From assembly GCA_016213735.1 (NCBI GenBank), contig JACQZU010000014.1:429500-493499 (forward strand): DNA of 64,000 nt, read 5' to 3'. Made by a program: the position numbers and the translations under genes. Of this stretch, positions 58,425 through 64,000 are shown piece after piece (the stretch's first letter is position 1; each line of letters begins with the position of its first letter). Under the pieces are notes generated by a model. The model searched no databases. It was not told the origin of the DNA and was given only the letters and a program-made list of their open reading frames with translations. This stretch comes from Acidobacteriota bacterium (GTDB taxonomy: Bacteria > Acidobacteriota > Holophagae > Holophagales > Holophagaceae).

Positions 58425-59588
58425 TCAGATCTCCCCGAAGAACGCGGCGAGGTCCCGGGCGAGCAGCTCGGGCTGCTCCACGGCGGCGAAGTGACCGCCC
58501 CTCGGCATCACGGTCCACCGGCGCACGTCGTAGAGCCGCTCCGCCCATTCCCGCGGCGGGCGTCCCTCGGACACGAAGGTGTGGTCGAAGTTGGCGACGC
58601 CTGCGGGCACCTGCACCCGGTCGCCGGGCCGGAGCTCCGCCCCGTGCCAGCGGTTGTCGAAGTAGTCGCGCATGGAGGGGGTGATCGTCTCCGTGACCCA
58701 GTAGATCGTGAGCATCGTGAGCAGGAACTCACGCGAAAAGCGCGCGTCGAGGTCGCCGCCGCAGTCGCTCCACGCGCGCCACTTCTCCAGGATCCAGGCC
58801 GCCAGCCCGGCGGGGGAATCGTTCAACGCGTAGCCCAGGGTCTGGGGCCTCGTGGACTGGAGGGCCGAATAGCCCCGCTCCACCGCATCCCATTGGCGCA
58901 CCTGGGCCACATACGCGCGTTCGGCCTCGCTGAGCGGCCGCGTCCCTTCACCGGTCGGCGGCCAGAGTTCCATCGTGGTCAGGTGGATGCCGATCATGGG
59001 CGAGGGATCCTCGAGGGCCATGTGCGTGGTGACCCCCGCGCCGAAATCGCCCCCGCCGGCCCCGTACCGCTCGTAGCCGAGCCCGCGCATGAGCTGGTGC
59101 CACAGCCGCGCGACGCTGCGGTAGGTCGTGGGTGCCGGCCGCCCGGAGAAGCCGTACCCCGGGAGCGAGGGAATGACGAGGTCGAAGGCCGGGCCCTCGA
59201 TCCCGTGGGCTTTCGGGCTGGTCAGGAGCGGCACGAGCGGCAGAAGTTCGAGAAAGGAGCTGGGCCATCCGTGGGTCAGGATCAGGGGAATGCCCTTCCC
59301 CTCCCGGGCCCGCTCGTGCACGAAGTGGACCTGGACGCCACCCAGCTCCGCGCGGAAGTGCTTGAACGAGTTCAGGTGCCGCTCCTGGGCCCGCCAGTCG
59401 AAGCCCTCCGCCCAATGGCCGAGCAGGCGCTGCAAGGTGCCCAGGTCCGTCCCCTGTTCCCAGGGGGGCCCCGGAGCTGGAGGGGGCCAGCGGGTGGTGC
59501 GGATGCGCGTCCGAAGGTCGGACAGGACCGCGTCCGCCACGCGGATCGTGAACGGAGCGAGGGGCATCGGGTGGTTCGGCATGCTCAT
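58425..59588 (-). CDS. epoxide hydrolase
   Basis: A 387-residue alpha/beta hydrolase with an N-terminal EHN domain (FTIRVADAVLSDLRTRIRTTRWP). The hydrolase core has the oxyanion segment THGWPSSF, nucleophile Asp in GAGGGDFGAG, cap-domain Tyr candidates, and the C-terminal His in PRGGHFAAVEQPE. This architecture matches microsomal-type epoxide hydrolases. It hydrolyses epoxides to diols; the physiological substrate is unknown. The next gene on the same strand, the PEP-mutase-like gene, begins 85 bp upstream. Confidence 0.92.
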   Translation of the reverse strand: MSMPNHPMPLAPFTIRVADAVLSDLRTRIRTTRWPPPAPGPPWEQGTDLGTLQRLLGHWAEGFDWRAQERHLNSFKHFRAELGGVQVHFVHERAREGKGIPLILTHGWPSSFLELLPLVPLLTSPKAHGIEGPAFDLVIPSLPGYGFSGRPAPTTYRSVARLWHQLMRGLGYERYGAGGGDFGAGVTTHMALEDPSPMIGIHLTTMELWPPTGEGTRPLSEAERAYVAQVRQWDAVERGYSALQSTRPQTLGYALNDSPAGLAAWILEKWRAWSDCGGDLDARFSREFLLTMLTIYWVTETITPSMRDYFDNRWHGAELRPGDRVQVPAGVANFDHTFVSEGRPPREWAERLYDVRRWTVMPRGGHFAAVEQPELLARDLAAFFGEI

Positions 59589-59672
59589 GGGTTCGTGGGA
59601 GGTCCTGGGGCCATGACCTGGACGCCGCCTTGGACGGGAGGCGCCGAAGACCGCCGGCCCGAGGCAGGCAGC

Positions 59673-60491
59673 TCAGCGGCCGAAGCGCCGCTGCAGATCA
59701 GCATAGGGGATGGCGCCCCGGGCGAAGCCGAAGGACCCCCCCGCGAGCATTTCCCGGGCGGCCCGCTCGACCAGGGTGAGGACGGCGCGGGTGAGGGTGC
59801 CGCCCACACTGATCCGGGCGACGCCGAGGGCGCGCAGGGTGGCGGCGTCCAGCACGGGCTCCACCAGCCCGGCCACGACGTTCACCGGCCCGCCGATCGC
59901 GGAGGTCAGCCGGCCGATCTCTTCGGCCGCGCCGACCCCTGGAACGAAGATGCAGTCTGCCCCGGCAGCCAGGTAGCGCTCGGCTCGGCGCACCGTCTCG
60001 GCGAAGGCCTCCGGGTGCCGGAGCATGTAGGCGTCGGTGCGCGCATTCAGCACGAAGGAGCCGGTCGGTGCGGCGACCCGCGCCGCCTGGAGGCGTTCGC
60101 AGGCCGCCTCGACCGGGAGCAGCTCTCCCGGCTGGACCACATCCTCCAGATTGCCTCCGACCACCCCCAGCTCCACCGCCGCGGCCACGGTCGCTTCGAC
60201 ACGCTCGGGGGTGGCCCCGTAGCCGGACTCCAGGTCTGCGCTCACCGGGCAGGAGACGGCCGACACGATCCGCGCGATGCAGTCGAGCATCTCCGGACCC
60301 TCCAGGGTCCCGTCGGCGGCACCCCGGCTGAAGGCGATTCCGGCGCTGGTGGTGGCGATCGCCGCGAACCCGGCCTGCTCCAGGATCCGGGCCGAGCCGC
60401 CGTCCCAGGCGTTCGGCAGGATGAAACCGGCGCCGGGCCGGTGCATCGCCAGGAACCCCGCCGCGCGGCTCGGATTCGCCGATCCAGTCAT
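59673..60491 (-). CDS. isocitrate lyase/PEP mutase family protein
   Basis: A 272-residue TIM-barrel protein of the ICL/PEPM superfamily. Segments are LPNAWDGGSARILEQAGFAAIATTSAGIAF, VSADLESGYG (metal and substrate binding), NLEDVVQPGELLPVE, VLNARTDAY and RISVGGTLTRAVL. The metal-binding Asp/Glu are present. The KKCGH catalytic loop of isocitrate lyases is absent, so a C-C or P-C lyase of another type is likely (2-methylisocitrate lyase-like or oxaloacetate decarboxylase-like). It is the last gene before the integron array. Confidence 0.88.
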   Translation of the reverse strand: MTGSANPSRAAGFLAMHRPGAGFILPNAWDGGSARILEQAGFAAIATTSAGIAFSRGAADGTLEGPEMLDCIARIVSAVSCPVSADLESGYGATPERVEATVAAAVELGVVGGNLEDVVQPGELLPVEAACERLQAARVAAPTGSFVLNARTDAYMLRHPEAFAETVRRAERYLAAGADCIFVPGVGAAEEIGRLTSAIGGPVNVVAGLVEPVLDAATLRALGVARISVGGTLTRAVLTLVERAAREMLAGGSFGFARGAIPYADLQRRFGR

Positions 60492-60641
60492 GCCCCTGAT
60501 CCTAGGCCAAGGCCCCCGCCCGCGCCACTGGGCCCCGCGTCTTGCGGCCGTAGGCGGCCAACAGGCGAAGGGCTTCGTTCGCCCAATCCTCGTTTTCCGA
60601 AGCCGCCACCGGCCCCAACCTCGTCCTGGCGGATCCCCAGT

Positions 60642-60780
60642 GCCTAACGAATGAAGCTCACCGGCGCTGCCGAAGCGCCGCGGTGGTTCGTGACGAGAAA
60701 TCCAGATAGAACCGTGAGGACGGTGCCTCGCAGAGGCAGCGTCCGAGTAGAGCGCAGGGTGAGGCTCACCGCGGCATCAG
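60642..60780 (-). repeat. attC site 1 (distal, degenerate)
   Basis: The R' core GTTAGGC (minus strand, 60648-60642) and L' GGTGAGC are present. The 5' arm has the matching L'' with an extra base (GAGCCTCACC, 60768-60759), overlapping the stop of the methyltransferase gene, but no RYYYAAC R'' box can be found. It may be a truncated or decayed last site. Confidence 0.75.
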
Positions 60781-61512
60781 CGCAAACACACCCCACCCCA
60801 GGTATTCACGCGTGTAAGCGGCGTAACGCCCGGGTTCCGAGGTCAGTTGGGCTCGGACATCCTTCGCGAGCTCGTCGTCGGAATTGGCGTCAAGCCATCG
60901 GCGCATGGTGAGCCATTTGGCTGCCTCGTATCTGTCCCAGCCGTCCTGGTCAGCCAGAACCATTTCAACGACGTCGCAGCCAAGGTGGCCAAAGGACGCG
61001 AGAAGTTCTGGAAGCATGAGAAAGTCGGAGATTGAGTTGGCAAGACAACCCTTGGCCACATCTTCGGTTGGCGGTAACTGACGCCAGTAGGGCTCGCCGA
61101 TGAGGATGATCCCTCCGGTCCGCAGGCTTCGCGCCAGAAGCTCGATGGTGCCGGCAACTCCCCCGCCGATCCATGTGGCCCCAACACAGGCTGCCACGCC
61201 GACTTTTTCGTCAGAGACATAGCCGGCAGCATCGCCATGGATGAACGTGACCTGATGGGTGACACCGAGTTCCGCAGCGCGGAGTTTCGCTTGCTCGGTG
61301 AATAGCTGGCTCATGTCGATGCCGGTGCCGAGGATGCCGTGATCGCGTGCCCAGGTGCAGAGCATCTCCCCCGAACCGCTGCCGAGGTCGAGCACTCGGG
61401 CCCTCGATTCCAGGCGCAGTGCCGCGCCGAGAGCAGCGAACTTTTCGGATGTGAACGGGTTATGAATGCGATGAGCGCTTTCGGTGATGTTAAATATCCG
61501 AGGGATGTCCAC
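60766..61512 (-). CDS. SAM-dependent methyltransferase (cassette gene)
   Basis: A 248-residue class I methyltransferase. Motif I is VLDLGSGSGEML, followed by DMS (acidic end of strand 2), FIHGDAAGYV (motif II region) and ILIGEPYWRQLPP (post-motif III). It resembles the UbiE/SmtA type. The target is unknown. The start codon is GTG at 61512, with an RBS-like GGTGAA in the 41-nt leader. Being in an integron cassette, it depends on upstream promoters unless it carries its own. Its TGA lies inside the 5' arm of the attC. Confidence 0.88.
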   Translation of the reverse strand: MDIPRIFNITESAHRIHNPFTSEKFAALGAALRLESRARVLDLGSGSGEMLCTWARDHGILGTGIDMSQLFTEQAKLRAAELGVTHQVTFIHGDAAGYVSDEKVGVAACVGATWIGGGVAGTIELLARSLRTGGIILIGEPYWRQLPPTEDVAKGCLANSISDFLMLPELLASFGHLGCDVVEMVLADQDGWDRYEAAKWLTMRRWLDANSDDELAKDVRAQLTSEPGRYAAYTREYLGWGVFALMPR

Positions 61513-61553
61513 TGTGATAAATCTCTTTACAAAGGTGAATGGATTCAGTCGCG

Positions 61554-61677
61554 GCCTAATGAACCAAGTTAACCGGCCCAGCCGCAGGCCGGACGACGAA
61601 CAGAGACGGGAAAGAAGGACGAAGAGACATAGCGGTAGGCGGTGCAGGCTGGGGCCGGGTTGAACGCTGGGTTAGGC
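61554..61677 (-). repeat. attC site 2
   Basis: A 124-bp site. Minus strand: R'' GCCTAAC (61677-61671), L'' GTTCAACC with the extrahelical C, a central imperfect palindrome, L' GGTTAAC, and R' that reads ATTAGGC (61560-61554) instead of GTTAGGC. The changed first base is the G of the crossover dinucleotide. Confidence 0.9.
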
Positions 61678-62052
61678 ACCAGGATTTAGATTGGTAAATA
61701 TTTCGATACATTTTTGAGTTTCATTATAATATGTTATTGTTATTGACACCGGAGAATCTGGAGGCGCCGGGAATTTTGGACTGAAACGCCAGTTTTTTAC
61801 GTGATCAATTGTATGAGATAATAACGGTTCTGGACCTTCTTCTGGTATTATTCGTGTGACAACACCGGAATCATCAATCACAACCTTGACAGTAGTCTTA
61901 TAAATACCTGGCTTGCCATCGGCAGGTGTCGGGATTTGGCCAGGAACTGATTGAAATAGTATTTTTCTTGTGACTTGTGTGGTTGTTGTCTTGTTAATAG
62001 GCGCATTGCATGCAATCAATGAAATGAGCAGTAGATTAAATAGAATTTTCAT
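61672..62052 (-). CDS. small lipoprotein, TonB-C-like (cassette gene)
   Basis: A 126-residue protein whose N-terminus is a lipoprotein signal ending in LISLIAC (Cys17). The C-terminal half (YKTTVKVVIDDSGVVTRIIPEEGPEPLLSHTIDHVKNWRFSPKF...SITITYYN) has the plan of TonB C-terminal or energy-transducer-like domains. The gene is AT-rich, unlike its surroundings. The start ATG at 62052 is only 7 nt from the attC R' box, leaving no room for a promoter. Its TAA lies in the attC R'' box. Confidence 0.75.
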   Translation of the reverse strand: MKILFNLLLISLIACNAPINKTTTTQVTRKILFQSVPGQIPTPADGKPGIYKTTVKVVIDDSGVVTRIIPEEGPEPLLSHTIDHVKNWRFSPKFPAPPDSPVSITITYYNETQKCIEIFTNLNPGA

Positions 62053-62059
62053 GAAGTAC

Positions 62060-62192
62060 ACCTAACGAAAAAAGTTAACCGGCCCAGCCGCCACCGAAAC
62101 GACGGTGAGAGTAGACGCCATGATGGGCCGAAGCGTTGAGTGGATTGAAAAAGACACAGGCGGCTGGGTCCGAGTTGAACGACATGTTAGGG
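62060..62192 (-). repeat. attC site 3
   Basis: A 133-bp site. Minus strand: R'' CCCTAAC (62192-62186), L'' CGTTCAAC, L' GGTTAAC, R' GTTAGGT (62066-62060). The stop codon of the gene that precedes it lies inside R''. Confidence 0.92.
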
Positions 62193-62873
62193 CCGCTTGG
62201 ACGAGGGCAATGGGCCAAGTTTGACCTCCAAGGTGGAACAAATGTTCAAGACCTTCGCTTCCTTGACTGTACGGTTCGTTTGATCGGCTTCGACCAATTC
62301 AATAAGGGCATGACCCAGATCCACAATCAAGGACGGAACTACAGAATCGGGCAACCAGGTGATTCCATAATATCTTTCGAAGTAAAAAAAGTAGAACGCG
62401 CCATCTAAGCCGACATGGAATGGCCGATCTGGTGCATATCTTGTATCTTTGACGACACGTCCCCAAACAGAGGATATCTTGGCCTCGAGTTCGGCGGACA
62501 AGGGGAAATCACGGACCTTCAAATGCTTGTCAGGGTTGAATGTTGGGGGGACTACCCTCTTCCCTCCTGGTCGAGCTGGTGGCGGCGGAGGGGCTGCGGT
62601 TTTTATTGCTAATTTTGAGGAACGGAGAACATATTTCGAAGGTGTTGAATTCTCTGCGACATCGAAGATGCCAATGGAGTATTCAGGACCAAACGCCGGA
62701 TCACAAATCATCCATAGTTTTGGTCGCTTTTGAGATACCAGAGTTTTCGATAACGACTTGAGCGATATCTCCCAAGCTAGTGGAGTCATTGGTTCCAAGT
62801 GATTGGGAGAATCCTGTGCAATCACCACCGAGGAGCCGATACAGAGCAGCATTGCGGTTAAAGGACAGCGCAT
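62187..62873 (-). CDS. secreted protein of unknown function (cassette gene)
   Basis: A 228-residue protein with a Sec signal peptide (CPLTAMLLCIGSSVVIAQ). The mature part has a proline stretch (PPPPPARPGGKRVVPP, about residues 94-110) and the block RPFHVGLDGAFYFFYFERYYGITWLPD. I do not recognise a family. The ATG at 62873 lies 8 nt from the upstream attC R' box, so any promoter must be external. The TAA is within the attC R'' box. Composition is nearer to the chromosome than the lipoprotein cassette. Confidence 0.65.
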   Translation of the reverse strand: MRCPLTAMLLCIGSSVVIAQDSPNHLEPMTPLAWEISLKSLSKTLVSQKRPKLWMICDPAFGPEYSIGIFDVAENSTPSKYVLRSSKLAIKTAAPPPPPARPGGKRVVPPTFNPDKHLKVRDFPLSAELEAKISSVWGRVVKDTRYAPDRPFHVGLDGAFYFFYFERYYGITWLPDSVVPSLIVDLGHALIELVEADQTNRTVKEAKVLNICSTLEVKLGPLPSSKRP

Positions 62874-62881
62874 CAGAGTGG

Positions 62882-63005
62882 CCCTAACGAAGGAAGCTAA
62901 GCGGCCACGCCTGCGCCGAGGCGACGAGCGGAGCCGGGATAGCGAAATGCTGAGAGAGAGCGGAAGGCAATGCAGGCGGGGTCCGACTTGAGCAGAGGGT
63001 TAGAC
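62882..63005 (-). repeat. attC site 4
   Basis: A 124-bp site. Minus strand: R'' GTCTAAC (63005-62999), L'' GCTCAAG, L' CTTAGC, R' GTTAGGG (62888-62882). The palindromic stems are interrupted in the middle, as in other long attC sites. Confidence 0.92.
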
Positions 63006-63015
63006 CGCTGGGATG

Positions 63016-63723
63016 TCAGTTGGTTGTGCTTGCCTTTCGAGCTGAATCGAAGGCTGGTTGGTACCTGTTGGCAATCTTGGAGCCCAAGGCCACACCTTGG
63101 TCAAATAATTGAATGGCCCCTTTGACATTTTTTTCGGTGACCTTTCCGCCTAACATGCAAACAGCGGCCATGACCATCGCATCTGGATGTTTTTGCTCAG
63201 CCGCAAGTTTGTACCATTTATACGCTTCGATTGGATCTGGCAGAACCTCTTCACCATTAAGCAGATCTTCGGCGAGATCATATTGGTATTTTGGATTTCC
63301 TCGGCTTGCTGCGACCCGGAAGTAGGCGAGGGCCTTTTTTGGGTCCTGTTTGACAGCAACACCAGATCCGTAGCAGTAGCCCAACCAATAGATACCGTCA
63401 GTGTCATCCTGTGCTGCCGCCTTCTCTGCCCAGGAGAAGGCCTCTTTGAAGTTCATCAGTGCACCTGACCCTGATGAGAGTAAATGGACAAGTCTTACTT
63501 GGGCCTTGATGTACCCCTGGTTCGCAGCTTTGCGGAACCATTCAATGGCCATTGCCTGGCTGTAATTGGGGCTGATTGTGTAGAAATCGCCAACAGCGAA
63601 TTGTGCGTCAGGATTACCCTCCTTCGCTTTGGCTAGGATCGCTTCGGGTAACTGAGCGTGAGCATATATGCAGGTCCCAATAGTCAGGAGTGTTAGTGAA
63701 TAATGACCTCGACCAACTCGCAT
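63016..63723 (-). CDS. Sel1-repeat protein (cassette gene)
   Basis: A 235-residue exported protein with a signal peptide (YSLTLLTIGTCIYAHA) and five Sel1-like repeats (PDAQFAVGDFYTISPNYSQAMAIEWFRKAANQG, TDGIYWLGYCYGSGVAVKQDPKKALAYFRVAASRG, KYQYDLAEDLLNGEEVLPDPIEAYKWYKLAAEQ). Sel1 proteins are protein-protein adaptors in secretion, stress or inhibitor networks. The 35-nt leader carries a CAGGAG ribosome binding site. The stop lies 10 bp before the attC. Confidence 0.88.
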   Translation of the reverse strand: MRVGRGHYSLTLLTIGTCIYAHAQLPEAILAKAKEGNPDAQFAVGDFYTISPNYSQAMAIEWFRKAANQGYIKAQVRLVHLLSSGSGALMNFKEAFSWAEKAAAQDDTDGIYWLGYCYGSGVAVKQDPKKALAYFRVAASRGNPKYQYDLAEDLLNGEEVLPDPIEAYKWYKLAAEQKHPDAMVMAAVCMLGGKVTEKNVKGAIQLFDQGVALGSKIANRYQPAFDSARKASTTN

Positions 63724-63758
63724 GATTTTAAACTCCTGGGAACTAGCTTAACAAAGCG

Positions 63759-63882
63759 GTCTAACGATGGAAGTTAACCGGCCCAGCCGCTGGCAGGGCG
63801 CGGAACAGAGACGGGGAGGATTGAGGAAGAAAGAGCATGGTTGATGGTAGCGGCTGGGCCCGGGTTGAACGCCTGGTTAGGC
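63759..63882 (-). repeat. attC site 5
   Basis: A 124-bp site. Minus strand: R'' GCCTAAC (63882-63876), L'' GTTCAACC with extrahelical C, GGGCCCAGCCGC arm, L' GGTTAAC, R' GTTAGAC (63765-63759). It closes the cassette that enters the window from the right. Confidence 0.93.
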
Positions 63883-64000
63883 TAATCCAAGCAAACTAGA
63901 AAGGTGTTTGGCAACGTTAGTTGCATTATAGCAACGAAATTTAAAAATACCGTTATCATGATTGATAACAACGATTCCTGTAAACCAACCAAACTCACGA
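63877..64000 (-). CDS. 3' end of a cassette gene, unknown product
   Basis: The last 40 codons of a gene whose start lies beyond the window, ending REFGWFTGIVVINHDNG...HLSSLLGLA, with TAA inside the attC R'' box (63877-63879). It is AT-rich. Forty residues are too few to assign a family. Confidence 0.6.
   Translation of the reverse strand, partial: REFGWFTGIVVINHDNGIFKFRCYNATNVAKHLSSLLGLA

Larger units (their letters stand above)
60642..64000 (-). mobile_element. integron gene-cassette array (minus-strand cassettes)
   Basis: Five attC sites (60642, 61554, 62060, 62882, 63759) separate four complete single-gene cassettes and the end of a fifth. All genes are on the minus strand and each attC lies at the 3' end of its gene, as in integrons. 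Spacing between cassettes is nil. The sequence is visibly lower in GC than the rest of the window, and the products do not resemble one another. The array must be read from right to left, so the integrase gene and attI should lie beyond base 64000, and 60642 is the distal end. The array therefore begins next to the chromosomal PEP-mutase-like gene. Confidence 0.92.

Noticed and set aside
52374..60491. Hidden attC sites between the accessory genes
   Set aside because: I looked for paired RYYYAAC and GTTRRRY boxes in the gaps, including 54158-54225 and 56883-57073, and saw none.

Overview
This 64 kb window is high-GC bacterial chromosome with dense, short-spaced genes. The hydrogenase operon, the paralogous Ser/Thr kinases carrying tetratricopeptide tails, the PAS hybrid kinases and the overall style suggest an Acidobacteriota genome of the Holophagae type (Geothrix/Holophaga-like). 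That placement is inference from gene content; no rRNA or other taxonomic marker was tested. The last 3.4 kb is clearly different, with lower GC and attC recombination sites, and is an integron cassette array.

Layout. 1-4.1 kb: 3' end of a membrane-bound [NiFe] hydrogenase operon (large subunit, cytochrome b, maturation protease), a small secreted protein and an SDR. 4.4-8.3 kb: a TPR Ser/Thr kinase, a frameshifted DUF1579 gene and a beta-carbonic anhydrase. 8.3-20.7 kb: polA, a hybrid histidine kinase lacking its phosphoacceptor His, purD followed by two coupled ATP-grasp-like genes, a repeat-bearing lipoprotein, and a MEMO / radical-SAM / ferredoxin trio. 20.8-27.8 kb: a ybbP-ybbA ABC exporter divergent from tesA, a penicillin-acylase-family hydrolase and a putative metallopeptidase lipoprotein. 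28-36.3 kb: a second TPR kinase, 3-hydroxyacyl-CoA dehydrogenase, a large PAS hybrid kinase and speA. 36.4-44.3 kb: queG, a cysteine-less YedF-like protein, pgsA, a DUF502 gene preceded by two truncated copies of its own 5' end, bacteriohemerythrin, an SDR, an MBL hydrolase, dienelactone hydrolase, a GlpD-like dehydrogenase and tRNA-Arg(ACG). 44.2-44.65 kb: a nest of palindromes with a tRNA remnant. 44.65-52.2 kb: small membrane proteins, a beta-barrel protein plus cytochrome c, an amino-acid permease and a 1314-residue Pls-like NRPS (A-PCP-membrane/left-handed beta-helix). 52.3-60.5 kb: a long run of minus-strand accessory enzymes and small domain proteins (DUF2200, SRPBCC, ICMT, monooxygenase, EthD, esterase, DUF3995, DUF1801, HExxH membrane protein, epoxide hydrolase, PEP-mutase/ICL). 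60.6-64 kb: the integron array.

The three most unusual signals are: (1) the cassette array, with five attC sites and minus-strand cassettes whose stop codons lie in attC and whose integrase should lie to the right of the window; (2) the DUF502 locus, where a 30-bp covarying hairpin plus a 43-nt ribosome-binding-site-bearing tail appears twice, each time followed by a restart of the gene with a GTGA overlap; (3) the palindrome cluster after tRNA-Arg, including a 9-bp outer stem enclosing two perfect hairpins, next to a duplicated 29-nt tRNA 3' end. No CRISPR array, transposase, integrase gene or rRNA was seen.
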